A stretch of DNA of 64,000 nt from DATKZH01 sp964475955. Its GTDB lineage: Bacteria; Planctomycetota; Planctomycetia; Pirellulales; Thermoguttaceae. The stretch lies in NCBI GenBank assembly GCA_964475955.1, contig CAYYZY010000019.1, positions 1 through 64,000 on the forward strand. The letters are read 5' to 3'. Positions 16,404 through 25,540 of this stretch are shown here, piece after piece. Position numbers and translations under genes: made by a program. Below the pieces are notes generated by a model. It was not told where the DNA came from. It ran no database searches and saw only the letters and a list, made by a program, of their open reading frames with translations. How positions within the stretch are numbered: position 1 is the stretch's first letter; each line of letters opens with the position of its first letter.

Positions 16404-16871
16404 ATGCGAATTGCGGAAAACACGGTCGTTGGCTTCGATTACACGCTCACCGACGACGCCGGCCAGGTGCTCGACTCGTCGGAAGGCCGAGGGCCCCTGT
16501 GGTACCTGCACGGCAGTGGCGGGATCATTCCCGGGCTGGAGCGGGAGCTGGCCGGCAAGGAGGCGGGCGATCAGCTTCAGGTCGCGCTGGCCCCGGAGGA
16601 CGCGTACGGAGAGCGGAACGAGGCCCTCCGCCAAGAAGTCCCACGGGAGCAGTTCGCCGGCATCGAAGATCTTCAGGTCGGCATGCAGTTCCGCGTCGAC
16701 TCGAATGCCGGCCCCGTCGTGATCACGGTGGTCGACATCGCGGATGACGTCGTCACGGTCGACGGCAACCACCCACTCGCGGGGGTGAACCTCAATTTCG
16801 ATCTGACGATCCGAGAGGTCCGCCAGGCCACCGAAGAGGAACTCACCCACGGCCACGCCCACGAGGCTTAG
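16404..16871 (+). CDS. slyD: SlyD-type FKBP peptidyl-prolyl cis-trans isomerase
   Basis: 155 residues from the ATG at 16404 (MRIAENTVVGFDYTLTDDAG). The FKBP halves (GPLWYLHGSGGIIPGLERELAG and the C-terminal strand NLNFDLTIREVRQ) flank an inserted-in-flap segment (REQFAGIEDLQVGMQFRVD...VDGNHPLAG), the hallmark of SlyD-like rather than plain FKBP proteins. SlyD is a cytoplasmic prolyl isomerase/chaperone that in some species also carries nickel. The metal-binding His-rich tail is reduced here to HGHAHEA. No operon partners are apparent: 330 bp of intergenic sequence precede it and about 500 bp follow. Confidence 0.87.
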   Translation: MRIAENTVVGFDYTLTDDAGQVLDSSEGRGPLWYLHGSGGIIPGLERELAGKEAGDQLQVALAPEDAYGERNEALRQEVPREQFAGIEDLQVGMQFRVDSNAGPVVITVVDIADDVVTVDGNHPLAGVNLNFDLTIREVRQATEEELTHGHAHEA

Positions 16872-17368
16872 GGGCATTCAAGTTAATTAGCGGGCAGGGA
16901 GGCACAGGCCGGGTGACGGCCGCGGGGCACTTTCCTCGCGTGCCAGGCGCGGGAGGGCCGCGCGCGGGCCGTCGTCTTCTCCATCTCCGCGGCTTCACTG
17001 AGGATCGCGCAGGCAGTGCGTGTCGTCGTTCGAGCCGCGAATGGCGACGATTGCGCCAGGCGCTCTTGCGCTCTTCCCAAGCCGCTGCGAAATCGTGCGC
17101 GGCCCGCTTCTTCGAAGCACGTTGGGGCGGATCGGCTGACGAAAAGGGCTGACCACCGACGCGGGCGAGCTGGCCGCCAATGTGCGTGCGTCGCGTGACT
17201 CGACCCGCGCCACGCTCGCTCCTATCATCTCGTTCTGGGTGGCCGCGGCATTGCGCGCCAGATCGGGCAGGTTGCGCGGTGGAGGGACTCTCCATCCGTC
17301 GCACCGCTGTCCTTCCGGCAGATTCCTGGGAGAGATGAGAGATCCCGTCGAGCGGTGACTATTCTCCG
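16872..17368. other. Gene-free stretch upstream of the ECF sigma operon
   Basis: About 500 bp with no convincing gene. Open frames here are arginine- and proline-rich and have no domain character. It probably holds the promoter of the sigma-factor operon, but I cannot identify a specific -35/-10 pair. Confidence 0.5.
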
Positions 17369-17920
17369 GTGAGCGACAGGACACACAACTGCGGCCGCCC
17401 CCTCGGGCCGGAGCTTCTGGCCGCGCTGGTCGAACGGCACGCGGCCGCGCTGGAGCTGTACGCCTGCCAGTGGTGCGCCTGCCCGGAAGACTGCGTGCAG
17501 GAAGCGCTGATCGAATTGGCCGCGTGCGAGCGGCGCCCGGAGAACCCGGTCGCCTGGCTGTACCGGGCGGTCCGCTGCCGGGCGATCAACGCGAGCCGGG
17601 CGCAGCGGCGGCGGCGTCGGCACGAGGCCCGCGCGGCGGCCGATCGGCCGGTGGTCCTGGTCGCGCCCGCCGGCGAAACGCTCGACGCGAAGCAGGTCGC
17701 CGCGGCCGTCGAGTCGCTCCCCGGCGAGGAGCGGGAAGTCGTCGTGGCCCGGCTCTGGGGCCAGTTGAGTTTTCGCGAGATCGGCGACGTGACGGGCACC
17801 TCGGAGAGCACGGCCCATCGGCATTACCGGTCTGCCCTGGTGCGATTGCGGGAGAAGATGAGTCCATCATGCACGAATCCGAACAAGAACGCGAGCTTGC
17901 GGCCTGGGCGGCCCGATTGA
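17369..17920 (+). CDS. ECF-type RNA polymerase sigma factor
   Basis: 183 residues with a GTG start at 17369. Sigma region 2 is recognisable in CPEDCVQEALIELAACERRP and NPVAWLYRAVRCRAINASR, followed by an arginine-rich linker. Region 4 is AAAVESLPGEEREVVVARLW with the helix-turn-helix FREIGDVTGTSESTAHRHYR that contacts the -35 element. It directs RNA polymerase to a small regulon, possibly including its own operon. Its last 52 nt overlap the next gene, which encodes a single-pass membrane protein, the classic place for an anti-sigma factor. The inducing signal is unknown. Confidence 0.88.
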   Translation: MSDRTHNCGRPLGPELLAALVERHAAALELYACQWCACPEDCVQEALIELAACERRPENPVAWLYRAVRCRAINASRAQRRRRRHEARAAADRPVVLVAPAGETLDAKQVAAAVESLPGEEREVVVARLWGQLSFREIGDVTGTSESTAHRHYRSALVRLREKMSPSCTNPNKNASLRPGRPD

Positions 17921-18537
17921 GCGCCTTTCGCCCGGGAGCGAGCCGGCTGGATCGCGATCGGGTGATGTTCCTGGCGGGCCGGGCTTCGGTCGGGCGCGAG
18001 GCGGCGTCGCCGGCGCGCCGAGCGGTCGGCTGGGGGTGGCCTGCGGTCCTGGCCTCGATGACGGCCATTGCCGGCTGCCTGGCGGTGGCGCTAGTGGTCG
18101 AGCATCTTCGCAACACCCCCTCGCCGGGCGGTTCGGGGTTGGCCGTGCAAGAAAGGCCCGACGTCGGCGAGCCGGATCGCGATCGGGCACGCGCGGGCCC
18201 CGAGGAGGATCCGGCCGATGGCGACGACCGCGAAACGCCGCCCGTCGAGCCGCGTCGCGTGTTCTGGCCCGCCGCAACCGAAACGGGGACGTGGACGGCG
18301 CGGCCGCCGCGGCGGGACGCCCCCGAGCGGTCCCTCGCGCAGTTGGCTGGCCGCCGCTTCGAAGCGCGCGAAAAAAGAGAGGGTCCGCCGGGTTCCTTCG
18401 GGCCGCCTGCGGAGCCCGACGCGCCGCCGGCGCCGCGCTCCTACGTCGAGCGTCGCCGCATGTTGCTGGAAGAACTGGAGTGTATGTACGAAACCTCGGC
18501 CGAACCGTCGATTCGGCGTCAGCCAACCGGAGTATGA
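17869..18537 (+). CDS. Single-pass membrane protein, candidate anti-sigma factor
   Basis: 222 residues, ATG at 17869 inside the end of the sigma gene in another frame. The N-terminus (ERELAAWAARLSAFRPGASR) is a short cytoplasmic helical region. It is followed by LDRDRVMFLAGRAS, a transmembrane segment (WPAVLASMTAIAGCLAVALV, about residues 60-80) and a long Pro/Arg/Glu-rich exported tail. The topology, overlap and order (sigma then membrane protein) suggest regulation of the sigma factor. I do not see a ZAS-type His-x3-Cys-x2-Cys zinc motif, so the anti-sigma role is inference only. It ends 3 bp before the next gene. Confidence 0.72.
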   Translation: MHESEQERELAAWAARLSAFRPGASRLDRDRVMFLAGRASVGREAASPARRAVGWGWPAVLASMTAIAGCLAVALVVEHLRNTPSPGGSGLAVQERPDVGEPDRDRARAGPEEDPADGDDRETPPVEPRRVFWPAATETGTWTARPPRRDAPERSLAQLAGRRFEAREKREGPPGSFGPPAEPDAPPAPRSYVERRRMLLEELECMYETSAEPSIRRQPTGV

Positions 18538-18540
18538 CCG

Positions 18541-19980
18541 ATGAAGAGGAACGTGCGGACGTTCTTGTGGCTGCTGGCCGCAGTCGGCGTGATCGCTGCG
18601 GCGCGTTGGCCGGCCGGCCGATTGCTGGGTGCCGAGAAGGAGCCGGTGCGGATCGTGCTGCCCCCGGCGCCCCCAACGCAGCCGTCGCTGAAATACCAAC
18701 TCCTTCCGACGCTCTACGAGCGGCGGCCGGGCAACGCGAGCGTGTTCTACGGTCGGGTGAAGGCGGAGCAGACGGCGTTCTTCAACAGCGAGGAGATCTG
18801 GAAGAGCATCTACCGTGCTTTGGAGGCGCCGCTGGAGGAACTCCGCGACATGGAGCACATTCTCCGCAACCAGGATGGAGCCATCTTCCGGAACCTGGAG
18901 CGGGGCGGCCAGTGCGAAGACGCCGACTGGCAGTATCCGGCCGAGGAGGAGCGATTCAACACCCTCCTCCCCGACGCCCAAGAGCAACGGCAGTTCGCCC
19001 GGCTGCTGGTGGCCGACGCACGTGGTCGAATCGCGCGCGGCGACCATGAGGGGGCGTTGCGCTCGCTCAGGGTGGGCTACGCCATGGCGCACCACACGGC
19101 CGATGCTCCGTTCATCGTGATGGGGCTGATCGGCGTGGCCATCGGCGACATGATGTCGGAATGCGTGTTGGAATTGATCCAGCAGCCCGGGGCGCCGAAT
19201 CTCTACTGGTCCCTCACCTATCTGCCCCAGCCATTCCTCGACACCCGGCCCATGTACGAAGGCGAGATGCTCGCCATGCGGTATGCGTTTCCCCAATTGC
19301 ACAGTGCCGACTTCTCCTTCTCGGACCCCGAGTACTGGCGCCGACAGCTCGAGGAAATAGGCCAACTACACGCCGAGTACTCGAGCGACTATCGCGGGAA
19401 GGCGCCGGAGGAACAAGCGCGTTTCCGTAGAGAGATCCTCTTGCGCATCTTGCGGGGCTACCCGCTGGCCAAGCGAGCGCTCGTGGAACAGGGGATGACG
19501 CGGGAAGAGGTGGAAGCGATGGCCGTGGGGCAGGTCATTCTCCTGCACGCCGCCCGGCAATCCGACGAGTTCCGCGACGAGTTTCTCAAGTGCATCTCGC
19601 TGCCTCACTGGGAGGCGATACCCCACATGCGCGAGATGGAAGAGCGTCTGTCGCGGGGCCGCCGTCGATGGGAAGAGGCGATTCCCTTGAACGAGTCGTA
19701 TTTTCCCGCCCTCCCGGCGGCGGAGACGGCGTTTGCACGCCTCGATCGCCGGTTCGCTCTGCTGCGGGTGTTCGAGGCGCTGCGGCTCTACGGCGCCGAG
19801 CACGAAGGCCGACTGCCCGAGCGGCTGGACGACTTGAGCGTGCCGGTCCCCATCGACGCGGTCACCGGCGCGCCGTTCACGTATCGAGTCGAGGGGGGCG
19901 TGGCCCACGTGGAGGGATCGCCGCTACCGGGCAGGCCGTGCCGGTATGAGGTCCGTCTGGCTTCCGAAGACACGCGGTAA
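18541..19980 (+). CDS. Conserved exported protein of unknown function
   Basis: 479 residues with an N-terminal signal or anchor (FLWLLAAVGVIAAARWPAG). The interior is largely alpha-helical, for example RQFARLLVADARGRIARGD and GALRSLRVGYAMAHHTADAP, which reads like tetratricopeptide-style helices. The C-terminus ends in a segment LYGAEHEGRLPERLDDLSVP and DAVTGAPFTYRVEGGVAH. That last block resembles a tail I associate with planctomycete proteins near DUF1559 genes. Third gene of the sigma-factor operon, 3 bp after the membrane protein and 11 bp before the DUF1559 gene. No enzymatic motif seen. Confidence 0.8.
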   Translation: MKRNVRTFLWLLAAVGVIAAARWPAGRLLGAEKEPVRIVLPPAPPTQPSLKYQLLPTLYERRPGNASVFYGRVKAEQTAFFNSEEIWKSIYRALEAPLEELRDMEHILRNQDGAIFRNLERGGQCEDADWQYPAEEERFNTLLPDAQEQRQFARLLVADARGRIARGDHEGALRSLRVGYAMAHHTADAPFIVMGLIGVAIGDMMSECVLELIQQPGAPNLYWSLTYLPQPFLDTRPMYEGEMLAMRYAFPQLHSADFSFSDPEYWRRQLEEIGQLHAEYSSDYRGKAPEEQARFRREILLRILRGYPLAKRALVEQGMTREEVEAMAVGQVILLHAARQSDEFRDEFLKCISLPHWEAIPHMREMEERLSRGRRRWEEAIPLNESYFPALPAAETAFARLDRRFALLRVFEALRLYGAEHEGRLPERLDDLSVPVPIDAVTGAPFTYRVEGGVAHVEGSPLPGRPCRYEVRLASEDTR

Positions 19981-19991
19981 GGAGAAGCGCT

Positions 19992-21527
19992 ATGCGTACG
20001 ATTTTGCCTTTGCTGCTGGCCAGCGTGGTCGTTGGGCTCGCGGCGACCGCCGGAGAGCCACCGAGTCGCACGCCTGCCGAAGAGGTCGCTCCCTTCGTCA
20101 GCGAATTGACGCGTGCGGTGGTCTACGTCGACCTGGCACGGGCCGAGGTCGACCGGCTGATCGACCTGGCCGTGCCCATCGTCCCCCAGGCGACCTACTA
20201 CGCGACGACCCTGCGGGCGGAACTGGAGCAGTGCCGGGCGGCACTTCGGGCGGCCGGTGTCGATCGGCTCTACGTGGTCGTCGGCCTGGCCAACCTGCCG
20301 CAGCAGCCGTGGTTCGTGGTGGCCCCCTGCCTGGACGACCTGGATACGGAAGCACTGAGCGAACAACTGCCGGCCGGCTTGCCCAAGCGGCTGGTCGGTT
20401 CGCGCCGTCTTACCATGGAGCGGCTGGGCCGGGGGCTCACGGGGAGCGTGCTCTTCGTCGGGCTGGAGGAGACGTTGGACCGGCTGAAGCACGAGCGGCC
20501 TCAGCCGCGGCCCGAGTTGGCGGCGGCGTTTGCGGCGTCGGGCGACGGGCCGATCCGCGCCGTGTTCCTGCCGACCGACGACGATCGCCGCGTCGTCGAA
20601 GAGCTCGTGCCGCGCTTGCCCGATTGGCTCGGCGGCGGCCCCAGCACGGTGCTCACCCGAGGGCTCCGTTGGGCGGGCGCGCGCGTCGATCTGGAGCCGG
20701 AGCCTTCGGTGCGGTTGAGGGTCGAATCGGCCGGTACGGAAGCGGCGGCGGCCTTGCACGATCAGTGCGGCGAAGTCCTCGCGGACTTGGATCGACCGAA
20801 GCCGCTTCTGCCCGAAGTCGCCGACGGCGGCCTCACGCTCACGCTGGACGGGCCCGGCGGTGGGTTGAAGGCGATTCAGGACGTGATCTCCGCCCCGCTC
20901 GCGCGCCGCTTCGTCGACCAGAGGGCGAAGGAGCAGTTGCACGATTTGGCGCTGGCGATGCACAACTGGCACGACACCCACAAGCGTTTTCTTACCCAGG
21001 CCAACTACGACGCCGCCGGCCGGCCGCTGTTGAGCTGGCGCGTTCACCTTCTGCCGTATCTGGGAAAAACAGACCTGTACGAGCAGTTCCACCTCGACGA
21101 GACCTGGGACAGCGAGCACAACCGGAAGATGATCGAGGAAATGCCCATGGTCTACGCGATGCCCGGCTCGAAGGTGGCCCCGCTCGGACGCACCTGCTAC
21201 GTGCGGCCAGTCGGCGAATCGACGTCCTGCCCGGGCAGCCAGGCGATCAGCTTCCGCGACGTCACCGACGGCAGCAGCAACACGGTGCTGATCGTCGAAG
21301 TCGACGACGAGCACGCCGTCCCCTGGACCAAGCCCGAGGACCTCCCGTTCGACCCCAAGAACCCGGCCCGAGGTCTCGGCGGCCACGTCGAGGGCACGGC
21401 ACGAACCGCCTTCTGCGACGGCGCCACGTACGTGCTCGAGAACCTGCTCACCGACCCCGATCGGCTGAACCAGCTCAAGGCCATCTTCACCCGCAACGGC
21501 GGCGAGTTGGTTCGAAGGGTGGACTGA
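19992..21527 (+). CDS. DUF1559 domain-containing exported protein
   Basis: 511 residues with signal peptide MRTILPLLLASVVVGLAATA. The first 300 residues are a family-specific region of unknown role. The C-terminal DUF1559 part shows LHDLALAMHNWHDTHKRF, GRPLLSWRVHLLPYL, DGSSNTVLIVEV and a final FCDGATYVLENLL. DUF1559 proteins are hugely expanded in planctomycetes, often with an N-terminal pilin-like helix; this member instead has an ordinary signal peptide. It is the last gene of the operon headed by the ECF sigma factor, so it is plausibly an envelope component whose expression that sigma factor controls. Confidence 0.9.
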   Translation: MRTILPLLLASVVVGLAATAGEPPSRTPAEEVAPFVSELTRAVVYVDLARAEVDRLIDLAVPIVPQATYYATTLRAELEQCRAALRAAGVDRLYVVVGLANLPQQPWFVVAPCLDDLDTEALSEQLPAGLPKRLVGSRRLTMERLGRGLTGSVLFVGLEETLDRLKHERPQPRPELAAAFAASGDGPIRAVFLPTDDDRRVVEELVPRLPDWLGGGPSTVLTRGLRWAGARVDLEPEPSVRLRVESAGTEAAAALHDQCGEVLADLDRPKPLLPEVADGGLTLTLDGPGGGLKAIQDVISAPLARRFVDQRAKEQLHDLALAMHNWHDTHKRFLTQANYDAAGRPLLSWRVHLLPYLGKTDLYEQFHLDETWDSEHNRKMIEEMPMVYAMPGSKVAPLGRTCYVRPVGESTSCPGSQAISFRDVTDGSSNTVLIVEVDDEHAVPWTKPEDLPFDPKNPARGLGGHVEGTARTAFCDGATYVLENLLTDPDRLNQLKAIFTRNGGELVRRVD

Positions 21528-21591
21528 AGGCGACGGCGCTTCGGGCGGTTCTCGCGGCGCGTCGTGACGGCGTCGACCGGCCGTTCACACC

Positions 21592-21685
21592 AACCCGAAG
21601 CGCGAGCGAGGAGCAACGCCACTCTCACACCCACCCCCGCAACAGACCGTTACGCATGGGTCTCGTCGACCTCGACCCACTCACG
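21592..21685. repeat. Two dispersed repeat units between operons
   Basis: A unit containing AACCCGAAGCGCGAGCGAGG starts at 21592; a related sequence is at 38129-38152. At 21653-21685 there is a hairpin-capable copy of the GGGTGGGTCGAG family, its reverse complement reading GAGTGGGTCGAGGTCGACGA. Both lie in the gap between the DUF1559 gene and the sulfatase. Confidence 0.6.
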
Positions 21686-21796
21686 AGGTCGCACGGTTGG
21701 GCCGCACGAACGCCGTGTTGACTTCCGGCCTACGCGAGGTTACTGGTGGGGTACGGTGGAAATGGCAAGCCGAAGCTCTGGCGAGGAGGGATCGCG

Positions 21797-23104
21797 ATGA
21801 GAATGCGTCGAGCGGAGTGGGTTGGCCGGGCGGTTGTTGGCCTGGCGGTGCTGGTCTTGGCGTCGCAGGCTTCGGCGGCCGAAGCGAGGCCGAACATCGT
21901 GCTGATCCTGGCCGACGATCTGGGCTGCGAGACGCTCGGCTGCTACGGCGGCAGCTCCTACCGCACGCCGAACGTCGACCGGCTGGCCGCCACCGGAATG
22001 CGGCTCCGCCACGGATACAGCATGCCGGTCTGCCATCCGACGCGGACCACGATCCTCACCGGCCGGTACCCCTTCCAAATGGGCACGCCCGGCTGGGGCA
22101 AGTTTCCCAAGAAGTACGAGAAACGGACCTTCGCCCACGTGATGCGGCGGGTCGGCTACGCCACGGCCATCGCCGGCAAGTGGCAGTTGATCCTTTTGGG
22201 CCGCAACCCGCAGCACCCGCACCAGTTGGGCTTCGACGAGTACAGCCTCTTCGGCTGGCACGAAGGAGCCCGGTATTACGCCCCCTACATCTGGCAGAAC
22301 GGCGAGCGCCGCGAGGGGCTGGAGGACCGCTACGGGCCCGACGTCTACACGGAGTTCCTCATCGACTTCATGACCCGAAACCGCGAGCGGTCGTTCGTGG
22401 CCTACTACTCGATGGCGCTGTGCCACGACGTGACCGACGACCTCGACGCGCCCGTCCCGTTCGGCCCCCACGGCCGGTACGACTCGTACAAGGAGATGGT
22501 CGAGGCGATGGACGTTCGCGTGGGGCGGATCGTCGACGCGGTCGACCGGCTGGGGCTCCGCGAGAAGACGCTGATCCTGTTCACCGGCGACAACGGCACG
22601 CCGCGAAGCTACATCGCCACGGCCGTCGACGGGAAGCTGGTGCGCGAGCCGATCGTCTCCAAACGGAACGGCGAGGAGGTCCGCGGCGGCAAGGGGAGCC
22701 TGACCGACGCCGGCACGCGCGTCCCCCTGATCGCCAACTGGAAAGGGACCACGCCGGCCGGGGCGGTGGTCGACGACCTGGTCGACTTCAGCGATCTCTT
22801 GCCCACCTTCGCCGAGCTGGGCGGAGCTCGGCTGCCGGAGGACGTCGAGCTCGTCGGCCAAAGCTTTGCCCCGCGGCTGCGCGGCGAGGAGGTCCCGGGC
22901 CGGCCGTGGGTCTACGCCGGCCTGCGGGGGAAGTACTGGGTCCGAACCCAGTGCTGGAAGCTCTACGGCGACGACCGGCTGTTCGACATCGAGAACGACC
23001 CCGCCGAGAAGCACCCCATTCCCAAAGCCGATGCTCCGCCCGAGGCCGCCGCCGCCCGACGCGAGCTCCGGGCCGTGCTCGACGATCTGCGGCCGGGCAA
23101 GTGA
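21797..23104 (+). CDS. Secreted sulfatase (formylglycine-dependent)
   Basis: Type I sulfatase of about 435 residues. The start at 21797 is preceded by GAGGAGGG and gives a signal peptide ending ASQASA near residue 31. Seen: metal-site N-terminus RPNIVLILADDLGCETLGCY, and the catalytic motif CHPTRTTILTGRYPF with Cys79, which sulfatase-maturing enzyme converts to formylglycine. Also AIAGKWQL, LFTGDNGTPRSY and a C-terminal LFDIENDPAEKHP. It hydrolyses sulfate esters from sugars or polysaccharides outside the cytoplasm. The next gene encodes a secreted toroid-like protein, consistent with processing of a sulfated glycan. Substrate specificity cannot be read. Confidence 0.93.
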   Translation: MRMRRAEWVGRAVVGLAVLVLASQASAAEARPNIVLILADDLGCETLGCYGGSSYRTPNVDRLAATGMRLRHGYSMPVCHPTRTTILTGRYPFQMGTPGWGKFPKKYEKRTFAHVMRRVGYATAIAGKWQLILLGRNPQHPHQLGFDEYSLFGWHEGARYYAPYIWQNGERREGLEDRYGPDVYTEFLIDFMTRNRERSFVAYYSMALCHDVTDDLDAPVPFGPHGRYDSYKEMVEAMDVRVGRIVDAVDRLGLREKTLILFTGDNGTPRSYIATAVDGKLVREPIVSKRNGEEVRGGKGSLTDAGTRVPLIANWKGTTPAGAVVDDLVDFSDLLPTFAELGGARLPEDVELVGQSFAPRLRGEEVPGRPWVYAGLRGKYWVRTQCWKLYGDDRLFDIENDPAEKHPIPKADAPPEAAAARRELRAVLDDLRPGK

Positions 23105-23137
23105 CGCTCGTTCCCTTTTCGCCCCGCTTGGATAGAT

Positions 23138-23168
23138 GCAGGGTGGGTCGAGGTACGAGCCCCCCGCG
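23138..23168. repeat. GGGTGGGTCGAG-family dispersed repeat copy
   Basis: About 31 nt reading GCAGGGTGGGTCGAGGTACG then AGCCCCCCGCG, between the sulfatase and the following gene. Related copies are at 5367-5398, 21653-21685 and 33475-33541. Confidence 0.6.
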
Positions 23169-23202
23169 CTCAACGTCGCCGCAAGATTGGGAGGGACGAC
23201 CG

Positions 23203-25170
23203 ATGAACGACCGCTTGTTTCCGTCGATTCTTGCGTTTCTGTTGCTGTGCCCGCCGGCCCCCGCGGCCTCCGCGGCCGACGCGCCCGTGATGCCGCTGCG
23301 GCTTCCGGCGGAAAGCCGTGCGGGCGTGGAGCCGGTGCAGGCGCGGATCTACGGGGCGGTCCAGCGCCAGGCCCACCATCTGCTCGCCCGCGTACACCCC
23401 TGGGGCAAGGACCCCAGCCTGCTGTTGGCGACTGAGAGCAAGAGCGGCGAACACTGGATTCGCCCCAATACGGGCCTGATCGAGGGGCTGGCCTTCCTCT
23501 ACCGGTTCGGCCCGTACGACGAAGAAGTGGTCGGCCGTCCCCGCCGCGAGCTGCTCGACGACGTGATCCTGCCGATGATGCGCTACTGCGTGGTCACGCA
23601 CCGAACGGGCCAGCGCGTGACCGGCGACGGCAAGCCGTGGGGCGACGCCTGGCAGTCGGCCCATTGGGCCCATATGCTCGGCCACGCCGCCTGGTGGATC
23701 TGGGACGACCTGCCCGACGACCTTCGCCGGGGCGTGCGGCGGCTGGTCGCCCATGAGGCCGATCGGATCGCCGCGGCAGAGCCTCCGCACCAGCTTCGGC
23801 GCGACACCAAAGCCGAGGAGAACGCCTGGAACAGCCAGATCCTCTCGGTCGCCGTGCTCATCCTGCCGGAGGACCCGCGCCGGCCGACCTGGGAGCGGGC
23901 GTTTCAGAAATGGGCCCTTTCGGCGCTATTGCGTCCGGCCGACGCGACCTCGCAGAAGGTGGTCGACGGTCGGCCCGTCGCCGAGCAATTCACCGGCGCG
24001 AACGTGTTCGACGACTACACGATGGAGAACCACGGCTTCGTCCATCCCGATTACATGACCACGTTCAGCCTCTCGCTGGGCTGCGCGCTCCACTACACGC
24101 TGAGCGGCCGCCGCCCGCCCGAGGCGCTTTTGCACAATGTGCGGGGCATCTACGAGAACTTGAAGTGGTTCGCCCTGCCCGACGGCGGGTTCTTCTACCC
24201 CAACGGGCAGGACTGGGAGCTGTTCCGCAACCCCGTGTGGTACTACAAGCACGTGCTGATGGCCGTCTACGCCCACGACCCCGACGCCTGGGCCCTGGCC
24301 GGCGATACGCTCGACACGCTCGAGAAGATGCAGGCGCGGCACGCCTCGGGCAACGTGTACGGGTCCGACGAGTTCTTCTTCCCCTCGGCCCCCACCGACC
24401 TGTTCCGCTACCTGGGCCACGCCTGGCTCGTCCTCCAGGCGGCCGAACCGTTCCCCGACGCGCCGCGGCCGCGCCTCGGCGTCCGGCGCCTCGACTCGGC
24501 CAAGGTCGTTTTGCACCGTACGCCCAAGGCGGTCCATTCCTTGAGCTGGGGGGCGAAGGTGATGGCCCTTTGCGCGCCGCTGCGGCCCGACCGGATCGTC
24601 GCGCCGCACCAGGCCAGCGGGATCGGCCACGTGTGCGTCGAGGGCCGCAAGAAGCCGCTCCCGGTCCGCCTTGGCGAGGTTCGCGTAAACACGGCCGACG
24701 ACGCGTTCGCCGCCGACCTCGCGGTCGACCATGGCGAGAACCTGGTCCGCGCGGAGCTGCGGATCGCATCCGACGCGCACGGCACGTTCACCCTCCGCGA
24801 GAAGCTCGTGGCCGCGGCCGACGTGACCACGACCGAGATCGCCACCGGCCTGATCGGCGTGCTCAACAACCCGAACTGGGTCTACGAGCGCGGCCGCCGC
24901 GAGATCGCGTTGGACGGCCGTCGCGAAGTCGTCCCCGCCTTGAGCGGGCGCGCGCTCGCCCGAAGCGGCGTGCGGCGGCTGGAGATCGACGGCGTGCTCC
25001 GCCTCGAAAGCGACCGCCCGTTGGAGGTCCGCTACGTGGGAGCTAAGGCCCCTATCCGCGGCCGGGCCACCGACGAGCTGTATCTGAACTACCTCGGCGG
25101 TCGCCGGAGCTGGCGCGCAGGCGAGGTGATCTCCCAGTTCGAGGTCCGCGTGGAGTGCGCGGGGGAGTGA
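23203..25170 (+). CDS. Secreted (alpha/alpha)-toroid-like protein, putative polysaccharide-active enzyme
   Basis: 655 residues from the ATG at 23203, with GGGAGGGAC about 7 nt upstream and signal peptide FPSILAFLLLCPPAPAASA. The N-terminal two thirds is rich in aromatic helices (IRPNTGLIEGLAFLYRFGPY, AHMLGHAAWWIWDDLPDD, ENHGFVHPDYMTTFSLSLG) in the style of an alpha/alpha toroid. The last 220 residues read as beta-strands (LRIASDAHGTFTLREKLVAA). This two-domain plan is seen in heparinase-type lyases and related glycan enzymes, but I cannot assign a family or confirm catalytic residues. It follows the sulfatase by 98 bp in the same direction; joint action on a sulfated glycan is inferred. Confidence 0.75.
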   Translation: MNDRLFPSILAFLLLCPPAPAASAADAPVMPLRLPAESRAGVEPVQARIYGAVQRQAHHLLARVHPWGKDPSLLLATESKSGEHWIRPNTGLIEGLAFLYRFGPYDEEVVGRPRRELLDDVILPMMRYCVVTHRTGQRVTGDGKPWGDAWQSAHWAHMLGHAAWWIWDDLPDDLRRGVRRLVAHEADRIAAAEPPHQLRRDTKAEENAWNSQILSVAVLILPEDPRRPTWERAFQKWALSALLRPADATSQKVVDGRPVAEQFTGANVFDDYTMENHGFVHPDYMTTFSLSLGCALHYTLSGRRPPEALLHNVRGIYENLKWFALPDGGFFYPNGQDWELFRNPVWYYKHVLMAVYAHDPDAWALAGDTLDTLEKMQARHASGNVYGSDEFFFPSAPTDLFRYLGHAWLVLQAAEPFPDAPRPRLGVRRLDSAKVVLHRTPKAVHSLSWGAKVMALCAPLRPDRIVAPHQASGIGHVCVEGRKKPLPVRLGEVRVNTADDAFAADLAVDHGENLVRAELRIASDAHGTFTLREKLVAAADVTTTEIATGLIGVLNNPNWVYERGRREIALDGRREVVPALSGRALARSGVRRLEIDGVLRLESDRPLEVRYVGAKAPIRGRATDELYLNYLGGRRSWRAGEVISQFEVRVECAGE

Positions 25171-25540
25171 GGAACGGCCCGGCGGTCGCCTCGGCACCTT
25201 GCACGTCGGCTCTCGGGCCCCTGGGACGGGAGGGACGGCGGAACGGATTGAGCGGATCTTCGTTGCTTCCCGGCTACTGCTAAGCGGGGATCGCTTCGCG
25301 TCCGGGGACGAATCCCGATCGTTTTGGAAAGATTTGCTCCCGGCGGGCGGGGAATTCGAGGCCCCCCGGCCGGCTTGCAGCGGACCGTCGCGTGGACTAC
25401 GATAGGGCGTATCGAGAGCTTTCCGGCAAGAGGCGCTCGGCGCGAGCCCCTCGCGCGGTTGAAGCGGCCGTCCCCGGCCGACGCATCTTGCCCACAGCGA
25501 GCCCACCCCCGAACACTCGACCCCCCTCGGAGACCAAACC
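25171..25540. other. Gene-free stretch upstream of a Tat dehydrogenase
   Basis: 370 bp with no gene I can support. It separates the toroid-like gene from the next plus-strand gene and probably holds that gene's promoter; no clear sites or terminator hairpin seen. Confidence 0.45.
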
